A stretch of DNA of 64,000 bases from Erythrobacteraceae bacterium. GTDB taxonomy: Bacteria > Pseudomonadota > Alphaproteobacteria > Sphingomonadales > Sphingomonadaceae. The stretch lies in contig JAIYAM010000038.1 in the NCBI GenBank assembly GCA_027489065.1, forward strand, positions 50,089-114,088. The letters are read 5' to 3'. This document shows, piece after piece, positions 17,414 through 26,719 of this stretch (position 1 is the stretch's first letter; each line of letters opens with the position of its first letter). A model generated the notes under the pieces. It saw nothing but the letters and a program-made list of their open reading frames with translations. It searched no databases and was not told where the DNA came from. A program made the translations under genes and the position numbers.

Positions 17414-18169
17414 ATGACATCGCTGGAACGCAATGAGCAGACGACCCGCCCCTGGCCTCGAAGCGCCGCGGTGTTCGGGGCAAGCGGCGGGATCGGGCGG
17501 GCGCTGTGCGAGGCGCTGTCCGAGCGGGGATGCGAGGTGATCCATGCCGGATCGCGGCTCGGCGAGGGACCGGGAGTGGCGGGCGTTGTGCCTTTCGCCT
17601 TCGACCTTCGCGACGAGGCCAGCATCGCAGCGGCTGCCGCAGCCATGAAGGACGATCCGCCCGAATGGGTCATCGTCACCACCGGGGTGCTGACCCTCGC
17701 GGACGGAACCGGGCCGGAGCGCAGCTACAAGCGGCTCGAGGCGGCAACCATGGCCAAGGTCTTCGCTCTCAACACCATCGGCCCGGCGCTGGTCGCCAAG
17801 CACATGCTGGGGATCATGCCGCGGGGCAGGCCCTTTACCTTTGCGGCGCTCTCGGCACGGGTCGGGTCGATCTCGGACAATCGCCTCGGCGGGTGGCATT
17901 CCTACCGGGCGAGCAAGGCGGCGCTCAACATGCTGCTCAGGAACTTCGCGCTGGAGATGGCGCGCACCCATCCCGACAGCGTGGTCGTCGGCCTGCATCC
18001 GGGAACGGTCGACAGCGCGCTTTCGCAGCCGTTTCAGTCGGGTCTTGCCGACGGGCAGCTTACCGCGCCGCAGGATGCCGCCGCCAATCTGCTCAGCGTG
18101 CTGGCAAGCCTGCGTCCAGAGCAATCGGGCCGGGTGTTCGACTTTCGCGGGGACGAGATCCCGGCCTAG
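17414..18169 (+). CDS. Short-chain dehydrogenase/reductase (SDR)
   Basis: A 251-residue Rossmann-fold SDR with the cofactor loop GASGGIGRA (about 22-30), the active-site Ser region AALSARVGS and the catalytic YRASK motif. The first acidic residue after beta-2 is replaced by Ser/Arg (GSRLGEG), which suggests NADP(H) preference. It resembles the C-factor/CsgA-type SDRs of unknown substrate. The ATG at 17414 is used; a GTG 39 bases earlier lies across an inverted repeat and is less likely. Its TAG is embedded in a CTAG shared with the converging small membrane protein gene. Confidence 0.85.
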   Translation: MTSLERNEQTTRPWPRSAAVFGASGGIGRALCEALSERGCEVIHAGSRLGEGPGVAGVVPFAFDLRDEASIAAAAAAMKDDPPEWVIVTTGVLTLADGTGPERSYKRLEAATMAKVFALNTIGPALVAKHMLGIMPRGRPFTFAALSARVGSISDNRLGGWHSYRASKAALNMLLRNFALEMARTHPDSVVVGLHPGTVDSALSQPFQSGLADGQLTAPQDAAANLLSVLASLRPEQSGRVFDFRGDEIPA

Positions 18170-18456
18170 TCGAAGATGCCAATCGCAAGGTGCGCCCAGA
18201 CCGTCAGGAACATCAGCACCGCAAGCATGATCCCGCCGATCCGCCATCTGGGCGTATCGAGCCAGTGCAAGGCCGCTTCGATCGCGCCGCACAGCAATGC
18301 GAGCAACAGGGCCATGGCCGCGAAGTCCTCGAGACCCCACCTGACGTCGTCGCTCATCACCATGCCGAGGGCCGGGAAGGCGAACAGCATCGCGGCGCAG
18401 ATCCACAGCTTCGGGTGGAACCGGAAAGCGGATTCGGGAGCGGTGCTGGTGGTCAT
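18166..18456 (-). CDS. Small membrane protein of unknown function (96 aa)
   Basis: A 96-residue protein with about three hydrophobic helices: LWICAAMLFAFPALGMVM, AAMALLLALLCGAIEAAL and IGGIMLAVLMFLTVWAHL. The start at 18456 (MTTSTAPES) gives a short polar N-terminus; an upstream in-frame ATG at 18519 would add basic residues. No catalytic motif is visible and I do not recognise the family. It is divergent from the methyltransferase gene at 18552. Confidence 0.65.
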   Translation of the reverse strand: MTTSTAPESAFRFHPKLWICAAMLFAFPALGMVMSDDVRWGLEDFAAMALLLALLCGAIEAALHWLDTPRWRIGGIMLAVLMFLTVWAHLAIGIFD

Positions 18457-18551
18457 TGCGGCATCCTCGGCGGCGTTGCGTTTGGCAATCCCGACTGAAC
18501 GTGCCACGCTTGCTCGCAAGAGGGAAGAGGGCGCGCAGGGAGGGGCGATCG

Positions 18552-19184
18552 ATGGGGCTGCGGAACTGGTACGAGGCGAACGTCATGCCGCGCCTCATTA
18601 CCTGTGCCTGCTCGCAGGGGCAGGTCATGAAGCGCCGCGCGGCGGTGGTGCCCCGGGCTGCGGGCGATGTGTTCGAACTGGGCTGCGGCGGCGGGATCAA
18701 CCACGAGTTCTACGATCCGAAGGCGATCAACTCCTATGCCGGGATCGATCCGCACGAGGGGTTGCTCGATGGCGCGCGCGCGGCAGCGCAGACGAAAGGC
18801 TGGGCGGCAGACCTCCGGCAGGGGCGGGGCGAGGCGATCCCCTTTGCCGACGAGAACTTCGACTGCGTGGTCTGCACCTTCACCTTGTGCTCCGTGGAAG
18901 ACACCGCGCAGGTAATGCGCGAGATGCGCCGCATCCTGCGACCGGGTGGCACGGCGCTGTTCCTCGAACACGGCCGCGCTCCTGACGCCGATGTCCGCAA
19001 CTGGCAGGAGCGGATCGAACCGGTGTGGAAGCGCCTGGCGGGCGGCTGCCACCTGACCCGTCCGATCGCAACTGCGCTCTCCGGGGCAGGCTTCACGGTC
19101 GAGACACTGGGAGAGGGCTACACGCCCAAGACCCCGCGCTTTGCGGGGTGGATGGAATGGGGCATCGCCCGCAAGCTGCCATAG
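18552..19184 (+). CDS. Class I SAM-dependent methyltransferase
   Basis: A 210-residue methyltransferase. Motif I is VFELGCGGGIN, the acidic residue after beta-2 is in GIDPHEG, and post-motif segments read IPFADENFDCVVCTFTLC and LRPGGTALFLEHG, typical of UbiE/phospholipid N-methyltransferase-like enzymes acting on small lipophilic substrates. The start at 18552 is chosen because the earlier in-frame sequence is Arg-rich and unlike the family. A hairpin at 19188-19217 directly follows the stop. The substrate cannot be assigned. Confidence 0.85.
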   Translation: MGLRNWYEANVMPRLITCACSQGQVMKRRAAVVPRAAGDVFELGCGGGINHEFYDPKAINSYAGIDPHEGLLDGARAAAQTKGWAADLRQGRGEAIPFADENFDCVVCTFTLCSVEDTAQVMREMRRILRPGGTALFLEHGRAPDADVRNWQERIEPVWKRLAGGCHLTRPIATALSGAGFTVETLGEGYTPKTPRFAGWMEWGIARKLP

Positions 19185-19187
19185 CAA

Positions 19188-19217
19188 AGGGCGGGAGAGG
19201 TTGCCCGCTCCCGCCCT
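19188..19217. terminator. Bidirectional hairpin terminator between methyltransferase gene and rne
   Basis: AGGGCGGGAG (19188-19197) and CTCCCGCCCT (19208-19217) form a perfect 10-bp stem with a 10-base loop, located between two converging genes (stops at 19184 and 19246). There is no clear T-tract on either side, so termination strength is uncertain, but the position is right for both strands. Confidence 0.65.
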
Positions 19218-19245
19218 GGATGTGCTTTAGCTGCGAGGCCCTGAC

Positions 19246-22089
19246 TTACTCGCCGAAGGTGCGCTGCCACCAGCCGCGGCGCGGCTTGGCTTCGGAACCC
19301 TGTTCGGGCTCGCCGGCCGGCGCCTCTGCCGAGGCTGCTTCAGGAGCCGCCGCTGGTGCAGCCGGTTCGCTCACCTCGGCGGTTTCCGCAGGCTCTGCCT
19401 CGGCGACCTTGGCCTTGCGGGGCGCGCGCTTGCGCTTGGCCTTTTCGGCCGGCGCTTCCTCCTCGGCCGGAGCTACCGCATCGGCAGCTGCCGCGGCGAG
19501 TTCGGGCGCGAGCTCGGCTGGTGCTTCCTCGGCGACCACCGGCTCGGCGTCCTTCTTCTTGCGGGGCGCACGGACGCGCTTGGGCTTGGGAGCCGGTGCT
19601 TCCTCGGCTTCGGGCTCGGCCACCGGCTCGGCTTCAACGACCGACACCTCGGCTTCGCCATGAGTGCCAGCATCGCCTTCGTCGCCGGTCACGGCTTCGC
19701 TGTCGGCTTCGCCTTCGGAACCCTGCGTGCCTTCCTCGCCAGCCTCGTCCGAACGGCGCTTGCGGCCCCGGCCACCGCGGCGGCGGCGCTTCTTGGGGCG
19801 GCCCTCGCTGTCGAAGCCGCCGTCCACGCCATTGTCTTCGCCGCCTTCGCGGGCCGAGGTTTCCTCGGCTTCGTCGGCATTGCCCTCGCTGTCGTTCTCG
19901 TTGTCGCCTTCGGCGCCGTCCTCGGCATAATCGCCTTCGGCACCTTCCTCACGTTCACGGCTGCGACCGCGACCGCCACGCCGACGGCGGCGCTTCTTCT
20001 TGCGGCCGCCTTCATCGTCGTTGTCGGCACGTTCGGTGCGTTCGCCGCGCTCGCGGCGGGGCTGGCGCCTGTCGGTTTCGGCCTCGGCCTCTTCCTCGGC
20101 GAAGTCTTCTTCCTCGTCCTCGGGCAGGTCGGCATCGTCGTCATCGTCGATGATCGGTTCGAACTTTGGCGCTGACAGCGGACGCGGGCCGGCGCTCGAC
20201 ACGCTCATCTTCGCGCCTTCCTGCTCGCCTTCCGGCACCACCTCGACGGTAACGCCATAGCGGTGCTCGATCTCCACGAGATCGGCGCGCTTTTCGTTGA
20301 GGAGGTAGATCGCCGCTTCGGTGCTGGCCGCGAGGCGGATGATCGTGCCCTTGCCCTTGGCCGCCTCGTCCTCGATCAGGCGCAGCGCCGAAAGCCCTGC
20401 CGAAGAGGCGGTGCGGACAAGCCCGGTGCCGTCGCAATGCGGGCATTCGCGGGTGGTTGCCTCAAGCACGCCGGTGCGCAGGCGCTGGCGGCTCATTTCC
20501 ATCAGGCCGAAGGAGCTGATGCGGCCGACCTGAATGCGCGCGCGGTCGTTCTTGAGCGCGTCCTTCATCGCCTTCTCGACCTTGCGGACGTTGGAGGGGT
20601 ACTCCATGTCGATGAAGTCGATGACGACCAGCCCGGCCATGTCGCGCAGGCGCAGCTGGCGGGCGATCTCCTTGGCCGCTTCAAGGTTTGTGTGAAGCGC
20701 CGTCGCCTCGATCCCGTGCTCCTTGGTGGAGCGGCCGGAGTTGATGTCGATCGACACCAGCGCCTCGGTCGGGTTGATGATCAGGTAGCCGCCGCTCTTG
20801 AGCTGCACCATCGGATCATACATCGCGCGCAGCTGGTCTTCTGCGCCGTAGCGCTGGAACAGCGGCACCGGGTCCGAATAGGCTTTCACCCGCCGCGCGT
20901 GGCTGGGCATGAGGAGCTTCATGAAGGCCTTGGCCGACTTGTAGCCTTCCTCGCCCTCGACGACGACTTCCTCGATTTCCTTGTTGTAGATGTCGCGGAT
21001 CGCGCGCTTGATGAGGTCGCTGTCCGAATGGATCAGCGCCGGCGCGACCGAAGCGAGAGTGTTCTCGCGGATCTCGTCCCAGACGCGGGCGAGGTAGTCG
21101 AAGTCGCGCTTGATCTCGGGCTTGGTGCGGCTCATGCCGGCGGTGCGGACGATGAGGCCCATCGAGCGCGGCAGCTTGAGGTCGGACACCATGTCCTTCA
21201 GCCGCTTGCGATCGCTCGTCGAGCTGATCTTGCGGCTGATCCCGCCGCCATGCGACGAGTTGGGCATCAGCACGGTGTAGCGCCCCGCGAGGCTGAGGTA
21301 GGTGGTCAGCGCCGCGCCCTTGTTGCCGCGCTCTTCCTTGACGACCTGGACGAGCAGCACCTGACGGCGCTGGATGACGTCCTGGATCTTGTAGCGACGA
21401 CGCAGCGCCATGCGCTTGGCGCGCACCTCGTCGACCTGCTTGGCGCGGCTGCGGCCGCCCTTGTTGTCGCCCTTTTCGCTTCGGCCACCCTTGGTGCCCT
21501 GACGGCGGCGACCGCGACCGCGACGGCCACGATCTTCGCCGGACTCGTTCGATTCCTCGTCGCCGTTCTCGTCATCGGAGCCGTCTTCGTCCGAACCGTC
21601 GTCGTCGCGCGGATCCTCGTCCGATGCGCCGCCCTCGATCGTGGCCACGTCGTCCTTGTCGGAGGTGTCGACTTCCTCGACGCCGTTTTCCGCGAAGTCC
21701 TCGGCCAGCGCTTCGCCGCTGTCGTCCTCGGCGTCGTATTCTGCGCCCGGCGCAATGCCTTCGTCTTCCTCTTCGGCGCGCAGGCGCTCCTCTTCCTCGG
21801 CGGCCTCGGCTTCTTCAGCCAAGAGGGCGTCGCGATCGGCCTTGGGAATCTGGTAGTAGTCGGGGTGGATTTCGCTGAAGGCGAGGAAGCCGTGGCGATT
21901 GCCGCCGAAGTCGACAAAGGCCGCCTGCAGCGAAGGTTCGACCCGGGTTACCTTGGCGAGATAGATATTGCCTTTGATCTGCTTGTGTTCGGCAGATTCG
22001 AAATCGAATTCCTCAATCCGGTTGCCTTGCAGGACCGCCACCCGGGTTTCTTCCGGGTGGCGCGCATCGATAAGCATGCGCGTTGCCAT
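19246..22089 (-). CDS. rne: Ribonuclease E
   Basis: A 947-residue endoribonuclease, core of the RNA degradosome. It starts MATRMLIDARHPEE (ATG at 22089), matching alphaproteobacterial family members. The S1 domain begins near residue 36 and is split by a very acidic, low-complexity insert of roughly residues 88-225. The DNase I-like domain has the metal-binding Asp residues in SIDINSG and DFIDMEYPS, and the Zn-link CPHC is at 549-552. The C-terminal third alternates acidic, Arg-rich and Ala/Pro/Glu/Lys stretches, typical of the RNA- and partner-binding scaffold, and ends RRGWWQRTFGE. A second RNase gene, rnj, is in the same window. Confidence 0.97.
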   Translation of the reverse strand: MATRMLIDARHPEETRVAVLQGNRIEEFDFESAEHKQIKGNIYLAKVTRVEPSLQAAFVDFGGNRHGFLAFSEIHPDYYQIPKADRDALLAEEAEAAEEEERLRAEEEDEGIAPGAEYDAEDDSGEALAEDFAENGVEEVDTSDKDDVATIEGGASDEDPRDDDGSDEDGSDDENGDEESNESGEDRGRRGRGRRRQGTKGGRSEKGDNKGGRSRAKQVDEVRAKRMALRRRYKIQDVIQRRQVLLVQVVKEERGNKGAALTTYLSLAGRYTVLMPNSSHGGGISRKISSTSDRKRLKDMVSDLKLPRSMGLIVRTAGMSRTKPEIKRDFDYLARVWDEIRENTLASVAPALIHSDSDLIKRAIRDIYNKEIEEVVVEGEEGYKSAKAFMKLLMPSHARRVKAYSDPVPLFQRYGAEDQLRAMYDPMVQLKSGGYLIINPTEALVSIDINSGRSTKEHGIEATALHTNLEAAKEIARQLRLRDMAGLVVIDFIDMEYPSNVRKVEKAMKDALKNDRARIQVGRISSFGLMEMSRQRLRTGVLEATTRECPHCDGTGLVRTASSAGLSALRLIEDEAAKGKGTIIRLAASTEAAIYLLNEKRADLVEIEHRYGVTVEVVPEGEQEGAKMSVSSAGPRPLSAPKFEPIIDDDDDADLPEDEEEDFAEEEAEAETDRRQPRRERGERTERADNDDEGGRKKKRRRRRGGRGRSREREEGAEGDYAEDGAEGDNENDSEGNADEAEETSAREGGEDNGVDGGFDSEGRPKKRRRRGGRGRKRRSDEAGEEGTQGSEGEADSEAVTGDEGDAGTHGEAEVSVVEAEPVAEPEAEEAPAPKPKRVRAPRKKKDAEPVVAEEAPAELAPELAAAAADAVAPAEEEAPAEKAKRKRAPRKAKVAEAEPAETAEVSEPAAPAAAPEAASAEAPAGEPEQGSEAKPRRGWWQRTFGE

Positions 22090-22516
22090 TGAATATTCTC
22101 CAAGCGCCCGGCCTTCCCCGCAAGCGGGAACGAAGGGGGCGCGCATATTGTGGGAAACCGGCGCGCCCGAGGGCGGTGCCGGAAGGGATGATCGCGCTCG
22201 GGGCCCGAGGGGCTAGTCGCGCGAAGCTCGTGTCTGCAGTGGCGCCCGTGCGGCGTGTCGCCGCGTCTTGACCCGCAACGGCATGCACGTGCGGAATACG
22301 CATCATGCTCGCCTGTCGGGAAAAACGTGTCGTCACTGCATCAACCTGTACTGGGCCGAGGAGCGGAAAAAGGAGTGTGCCCCGGCGCAAGAGGCGGGCA
22401 AGTTCGGCGCGCGTCGCGCCTTCAAGCAACCTCTATGGCAGCATTGCTAGCACTGTGGGCCAAACCCCGCAACTCTATTGCGTTTCCTTCGCGCAAGAAC
22501 GTAAGCCGCACGGGCA
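22090..22516. other. 427-base intergenic region between divergent rne and amidase genes
   Basis: It should contain both promoters and the rne leader. I see no convincing coding sequence: the short frames present lack family resemblance and a ribosome-binding site. The rne-proximal half holds an 8-bp inverted repeat (22137-22168). A TTGACC at 22265-22270 lacks a matching -10 box at the right distance on the + strand. Confidence 0.6.
22137..22168 (-). promoter_or_regulatory. Inverted repeat in the presumed rne 5' leader
   Basis: GGGCGCGC (22137-22144) and GCGCGCCC (22161-22168) form a perfect 8-bp stem with a 16-base loop, ending 48 bases upstream of the rne start codon on the minus strand. 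In other bacteria rne is autoregulated through 5'-UTR hairpins that RNase E senses; this repeat is a candidate for such an element, by analogy only. Confidence 0.4.
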
Positions 22517-23431
22517 ATGAGTTATCGCACCCTGCTGCTGATCGTTCTGTTTGTGCCGGCCGCGTTGCTTGGCGTGGCACGACTGTCGGGCAGGGACATC
22601 CCGGTGCCCGTGTGGGGCCGCGATTACGTCATGCGTTTCGTGCTGGCAGGCGGCGCGCAGGATCAGGCCGCAGCCCCGCTCGAACTGCCTCCGGTGGCCG
22701 GGCCAGACGATCCGTCGCGCCCGCTGGTGGTGATCGATGCCGGACATGGCGGGCGCGATCCCGGTGCGATCGGCACCGATCCCGAAGGCAATCGGGTCGA
22801 GGAGAAGGCCATCACTCTCGCCCTCGCGCTCGCATTGCGTGACGAGCTGCTGCGCCAGGGCGGCGTGCGCGTCGCGCTGACCCGTTCGGACGACCGCATC
22901 CTGCCGCTCCCCTATCGCCCCGAGATCGCCCGGCGGCTCGAGGCGGATCTGTTCGTCTCGATCCACGCGGATTCCGCCGGGGAGCGCGAGGAAGTCAGCG
23001 GGGCGAGCATCTATACCCTTTCCAATGCGGCCTCGAACGAGGCGGCAGCGCGCTTTGCCGCGCGCGAGAACGATGCCGACCGGCTCAACGGCATCACCAT
23101 CGAAGGGCAGAGCGCGGCGGTGAGCACGATCCTCGTCGAGCTTTCGCAGCAGCGCACGCAGGAAGACGCGCTCGCCTTTGCCGGCCTCGTGCTGCGAGAG
23201 GGCGAGAAAACGCTGCCCTTCATCCCCCAGCCCAGACGCGCCGCCGCCCTTGCAGTGCTGCGCGCGCCCGACGTGCCATCGGTGCTGTTCGAAAGCGGCT
23301 TCGTCACCAACCTCACCGACCGTGCGCGGCTCACCACGCGCGAAGGCAGGGCGCAGTACGCGCAGGTGCTCGCCCGCGCGATCCGCATCCACTTCGCGCG
23401 TCGCAGCGAGGCTGCGCCGGACGGCGGGTAA
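22517..23431 (+). CDS. N-acetylmuramoyl-L-alanine amidase (AmiC-like, Amidase_3)
   Basis: A 304-residue zinc amidase that cuts the amide bond between MurNAc and the stem peptide. An N-terminal hydrophobic segment (about 4-22) serves as signal or anchor. Zinc ligands sit in IDAGHGGRDPG (His), the following VEEKAITL (Glu) and FVSIHADS (His); the catalytic Glu is in VLFESGFVTN. It lies 54 bases upstream of the PBP1A gene on the same strand, an arrangement common in alphaproteobacteria that links septal peptidoglycan cutting and synthesis. No AMIN domain is seen. Confidence 0.93.
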   Translation: MSYRTLLLIVLFVPAALLGVARLSGRDIPVPVWGRDYVMRFVLAGGAQDQAAAPLELPPVAGPDDPSRPLVVIDAGHGGRDPGAIGTDPEGNRVEEKAITLALALALRDELLRQGGVRVALTRSDDRILPLPYRPEIARRLEADLFVSIHADSAGEREEVSGASIYTLSNAASNEAAARFAARENDADRLNGITIEGQSAAVSTILVELSQQRTQEDALAFAGLVLREGEKTLPFIPQPRRAAALAVLRAPDVPSVLFESGFVTNLTDRARLTTREGRAQYAQVLARAIRIHFARRSEAAPDGG

Positions 23432-23485
23432 CGGGCGAAAGCGGCTAGCCTTCGCGGACCCCCGCGTGCTAGTTGCCCGCGGTTC

Positions 23486-26008
23486 ATGACCGAGACGATC
23501 CCCGCCTCCGACGACCGGCAATCCACCTGGGCCTATGTCCGCTACCGCGCGATCCGCGATGTCGGCGGGGCGCTTGCGTGGTTTCGCGCGCGCTGGCAGC
23601 ACAGTCGGCTGTTCAAGATCATCGCCATAGGCTTCGGCATCGCGCTCGCCTTGTGGATCGCGCTGTTCGTATGGCTCGCCAGCGACCTGCCCGAGGCCGA
23701 GGCGCTGCTCACCTATGAAACCCCGCTGCCGACCGTGGTGCGCGGGATCGACGGCGAGATCGTCCATTCCTACGCCCGCGAACGGCGGGTGCAGCTGCAA
23801 TATGCCGATTTCCCGCAGAAGCTGATCGAATCCTACCTCGCGGCCGAGGACAAGACCTTCTTCAGCCACGGCGGCGTCGACTTCCTCGGGACCGCCAATG
23901 CGGTGTTCGACTATGCGACCAAGGTCGGCTCGGGCGAGCGCGCGGTGGGCGGGTCCACGATCACCCAGCAGGTCGCCAAGAACCTGCTGCTCGGCGACGA
24001 GTATTCCGTCACCCGCAAGCTCAAGGAGATGATCCTCGCCGGGCGCATCGAGCAGGCGCTGACCAAGCAGGAGATCCTCGAGCTTTACCTCAACGAGATC
24101 CCGCTCGGTCGCCGCTCATTCGGGGTGCAGGCCGCGGCGCGCGCCTATTTCGACAAGGATGTCGACCAGCTCGAACTCCATGAAATGGCCTTTCTGGCGA
24201 TCCTCCCCAAGGCGCCGGAGCGCTATGGCCGCAAGGGCCAGGAACAGGCGGCGCTCGAGCGGCGCAATTTCGTGCTGAACCAGATGGAAGCCAACGGCTT
24301 CATCACCGGCTCGGAACGCCGTGCAGCCGCAGCCAAGCCGCTCGGTCTGGTCACGCAGCGCCGCGAACGCAGCGTGGACGCGGGCTACTTCCTCGAGGAG
24401 GTGCGCCGCGAGCTCATCGAGCGGTTCGGCGAAACCGCCGAGAAAGGGCCGAATTCGGTCTATGCCGGCGGGTTGTGGGTGCGCACCAGCCTCGATCCGC
24501 AGATGCAGCTCGCCGCGCGCGATGCGCTTCGCGAAGGGCTGCTTCGCTATCAGGGCGGGCGGGCTTGGACGAAGCCGATCGCGACGCTCGATGTCGATGA
24601 CGGCAAGTGGGCAAGCCGCCTGCAATCCTCGCCGCTGGGGGTCAGCTACAAGGACTGGCGGGTCGGCGTCGTCACGCAGCGCAGCGGGGCCAACGCCAGG
24701 ATCGGCTTTGCCGACGGCAAGGAAGCACCGCTGATCGGCCTGCCCGACAAGCTCAAGGCAGGCGACGTGATCGCCGCGGCCCCGGTCGGGAATGCCTGGG
24801 GCGTGCGCACCATCCCCGAAGCGCAGGGCGCGCTGGTGGTGGAGCAGGCGCAGTCGGGCCGGGTGATGGCAATGCAGGGCGGTTTCGACAATCGTCTGTC
24901 GGACTTCAACCGCGCGACGCAGGCGATGCGCCAGCCGGGCTCGACAATCAAGCCCTTCGTCTATGCCGCGGGGCTCGACACCGGCATGACCCCCTCGACC
25001 CAGGTCGACAATTCGCGTTTCTGCTTCTTCCAGGGTGCGGGGCTGGGCGAGAAGTGCATCCGCGGCGGCACCGGCAGCGGCGGGCAGCACCCGATGCGCT
25101 ACGGCCTCGAACAGTCGCAGAACATCATGACGGTGCAGATCGGCATGACTGCGGGCATGAACAACGTGGTGCGCGAGATCGACCGGCTCGGGATCGGCAA
25201 GTTCCCCGCCTATCCTTCGACTGCGCTCGGTGCGGGCGAGACGACGCTGGTGAAGATGGTCGCAGCCTATGGCGCGCTCGCCAACCATGGACGGCTCAAC
25301 CCGCCGACCGTGATTGATTATGTGCAGGACCGCCGCGGCAAGGTGCTGTGGCGGGCGGACAAGCGCGAGTGCCGCGGCTGCAACATGGCCGAATGGGACG
25401 GCAAGCCGATGCCGCGCTTTGGTCCGCGCGGCACGCAGGCGATGGACGCGCGTACCGCGTTCCAGGTGATGCACATGCTGCGCGGTGCGGTCAGCCGAGG
25501 GACCGCGACGGTGCTCAACTCGCTGAACCTGCCGTTGTTCGGCAAGACCGGGACGACTACCGGCCCCAAGGACGTGTGGTTCATCGGCGGCACCCAGCAA
25601 ATGATCGCGGGCGCCTATGTGGGCTTCGACCAGCCGCGCGACATGGGCGGCTATGCCTATGGCGGCACGATTTCCGCCCCGATCGTCAAGAGCCTGATCG
25701 AGAAGACCAAGGCCAAGTGGTCCGATCTTCCCCCCGTCGCGCCCAACGGCGTGCGGATGGTGCGGGTAGACCGCCGTTCGGGCAAGCGCGTCTTCGAAGG
25801 TTGGCCGACGGACGATCCCAAGTCGGCGATCATCTGGGAAGCCTTCAAGCCGGACACCGAGCCGGAGCGTTACACGCGTCAGGACGCGATCGCCGCCAAG
25901 CGCAACGAGATCCTCGCGCTGATCCGTGCCGGCCGCCAGAATGCCGAAAGCGCGGTCGTCGAAACACCCAAGGGTGTCGATTATCTCGAGGAAGGCGGCA
26001 TCGACTGA
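23486..26008 (+). CDS. mrcA: Penicillin-binding protein 1A (bifunctional transglycosylase/transpeptidase)
   Basis: An 840-residue class A PBP. A cytoplasmic tail is followed by one TM helix (about 43-66), then the GT51 glycosyltransferase domain with EDKTFFSHGGVD and GGSTITQQVAKNL. The transpeptidase has S486-TIK in PGSTIKPF, SQN (544-546) and K687-TGT. It polymerises and cross-links lipid II in the periplasm. An OB-like segment between the two domains fits the PBP1A rather than the 1B type. It follows the amidase gene and is probably co-transcribed with it. Confidence 0.96.
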   Translation: MTETIPASDDRQSTWAYVRYRAIRDVGGALAWFRARWQHSRLFKIIAIGFGIALALWIALFVWLASDLPEAEALLTYETPLPTVVRGIDGEIVHSYARERRVQLQYADFPQKLIESYLAAEDKTFFSHGGVDFLGTANAVFDYATKVGSGERAVGGSTITQQVAKNLLLGDEYSVTRKLKEMILAGRIEQALTKQEILELYLNEIPLGRRSFGVQAAARAYFDKDVDQLELHEMAFLAILPKAPERYGRKGQEQAALERRNFVLNQMEANGFITGSERRAAAAKPLGLVTQRRERSVDAGYFLEEVRRELIERFGETAEKGPNSVYAGGLWVRTSLDPQMQLAARDALREGLLRYQGGRAWTKPIATLDVDDGKWASRLQSSPLGVSYKDWRVGVVTQRSGANARIGFADGKEAPLIGLPDKLKAGDVIAAAPVGNAWGVRTIPEAQGALVVEQAQSGRVMAMQGGFDNRLSDFNRATQAMRQPGSTIKPFVYAAGLDTGMTPSTQVDNSRFCFFQGAGLGEKCIRGGTGSGGQHPMRYGLEQSQNIMTVQIGMTAGMNNVVREIDRLGIGKFPAYPSTALGAGETTLVKMVAAYGALANHGRLNPPTVIDYVQDRRGKVLWRADKRECRGCNMAEWDGKPMPRFGPRGTQAMDARTAFQVMHMLRGAVSRGTATVLNSLNLPLFGKTGTTTGPKDVWFIGGTQQMIAGAYVGFDQPRDMGGYAYGGTISAPIVKSLIEKTKAKWSDLPPVAPNGVRMVRVDRRSGKRVFEGWPTDDPKSAIIWEAFKPDTEPERYTRQDAIAAKRNEILALIRAGRQNAESAVVETPKGVDYLEEGGID

Positions 26009-26077
26009 TGCAGATGCGAAGCGCAGATGCAAAGCGGTGGCCGGAAACCTTCATCGGCTTCAAAGGTTAGGACAGAC

Positions 26078-26623
26078 ATGACCCGTATCCGCTCAGCCGC
26101 TTTCGCGGCCTTCGCACTTGTCGGCCTCGCCGGCGCTCCCGTCACCTCCGCTTCGGCCGAATTGCCCAAGGGTGCAAAAGCCCCGGTCTTCTCGACCAAG
26201 GCTGCGCTCGCCGGCAAGGAGTTCGGCTTCGCGCTGCGCACGGCGCTCGCCAAGGGGCCGGTGGTGCTGTATTTCTACCCCAAGGCGTTCACGCAGGGCT
26301 GCACGCTCGAAGCCAACGCCTTTGCCGATGCCATGCCGCAGTTCAAGGCCGCGGGAGCAAGCGTGATCGGCATGTCGGCTGACGACATCGCCACGCTTAA
26401 GGACTTCAGCCGCAAGGAATGCCGCGACGCCTTCCCGGTCGGGGTGGCAAGCGCCGATGTTGCCAAGGCCTACGACGTGTCGATGGGTTCGAGCGGGCTC
26501 ACCACCCGCACCTCCTATGTCATCGCGCAGGACGGTCGGATCGTGGCGGTCCATTCCAACCCGGACTATCGCGGCCATGTCGAACAAACGCTGGCAGCAG
26601 TGCGCGCGCTCAAGAAGAAGTAA
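26078..26623 (+). CDS. Exported peroxiredoxin (BCP/AhpC-TSA family)
   Basis: A 181-residue thioredoxin-fold protein with a Sec signal peptide cut near ASA/EL (residue 27). The peroxidatic Cys75 lies in KAFTQGCTLEA, equivalent to the usual PxxxTxGCT motif, and a second Cys115 (KECRDAF) could resolve the disulfide. It should reduce hydroperoxides in the periplasm. The start at 26078 begins the signal peptide; the preceding 17 in-frame residues are polar and overlap the short gap after the PBP1A gene. Confidence 0.9.
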   Translation: MTRIRSAAFAAFALVGLAGAPVTSASAELPKGAKAPVFSTKAALAGKEFGFALRTALAKGPVVLYFYPKAFTQGCTLEANAFADAMPQFKAAGASVIGMSADDIATLKDFSRKECRDAFPVGVASADVAKAYDVSMGSSGLTTRTSYVIAQDGRIVAVHSNPDYRGHVEQTLAAVRALKKK

Positions 26624-26719
26624 GGGCCGCCGGCACCTGCGCGACCTGCGCTTTACAATCGCGCCGCCGACGCTAAGCGGTGCGCGCTCATACCGCTGAC
26701 TTGTCGCGAAGGATCAACC

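Noticed and set aside
20263..22092. A 609-codon open frame on the + strand opposite rne
   Set aside because: It is the antisense of the rne coding sequence, produced by high GC and the RNase E codon pattern; it has no family motifs.
23486..26008. PBP1A as a monofunctional transglycosylase
   Set aside because: All three transpeptidase motifs (STIK, SQN, KTGT) are intact, so it is bifunctional.
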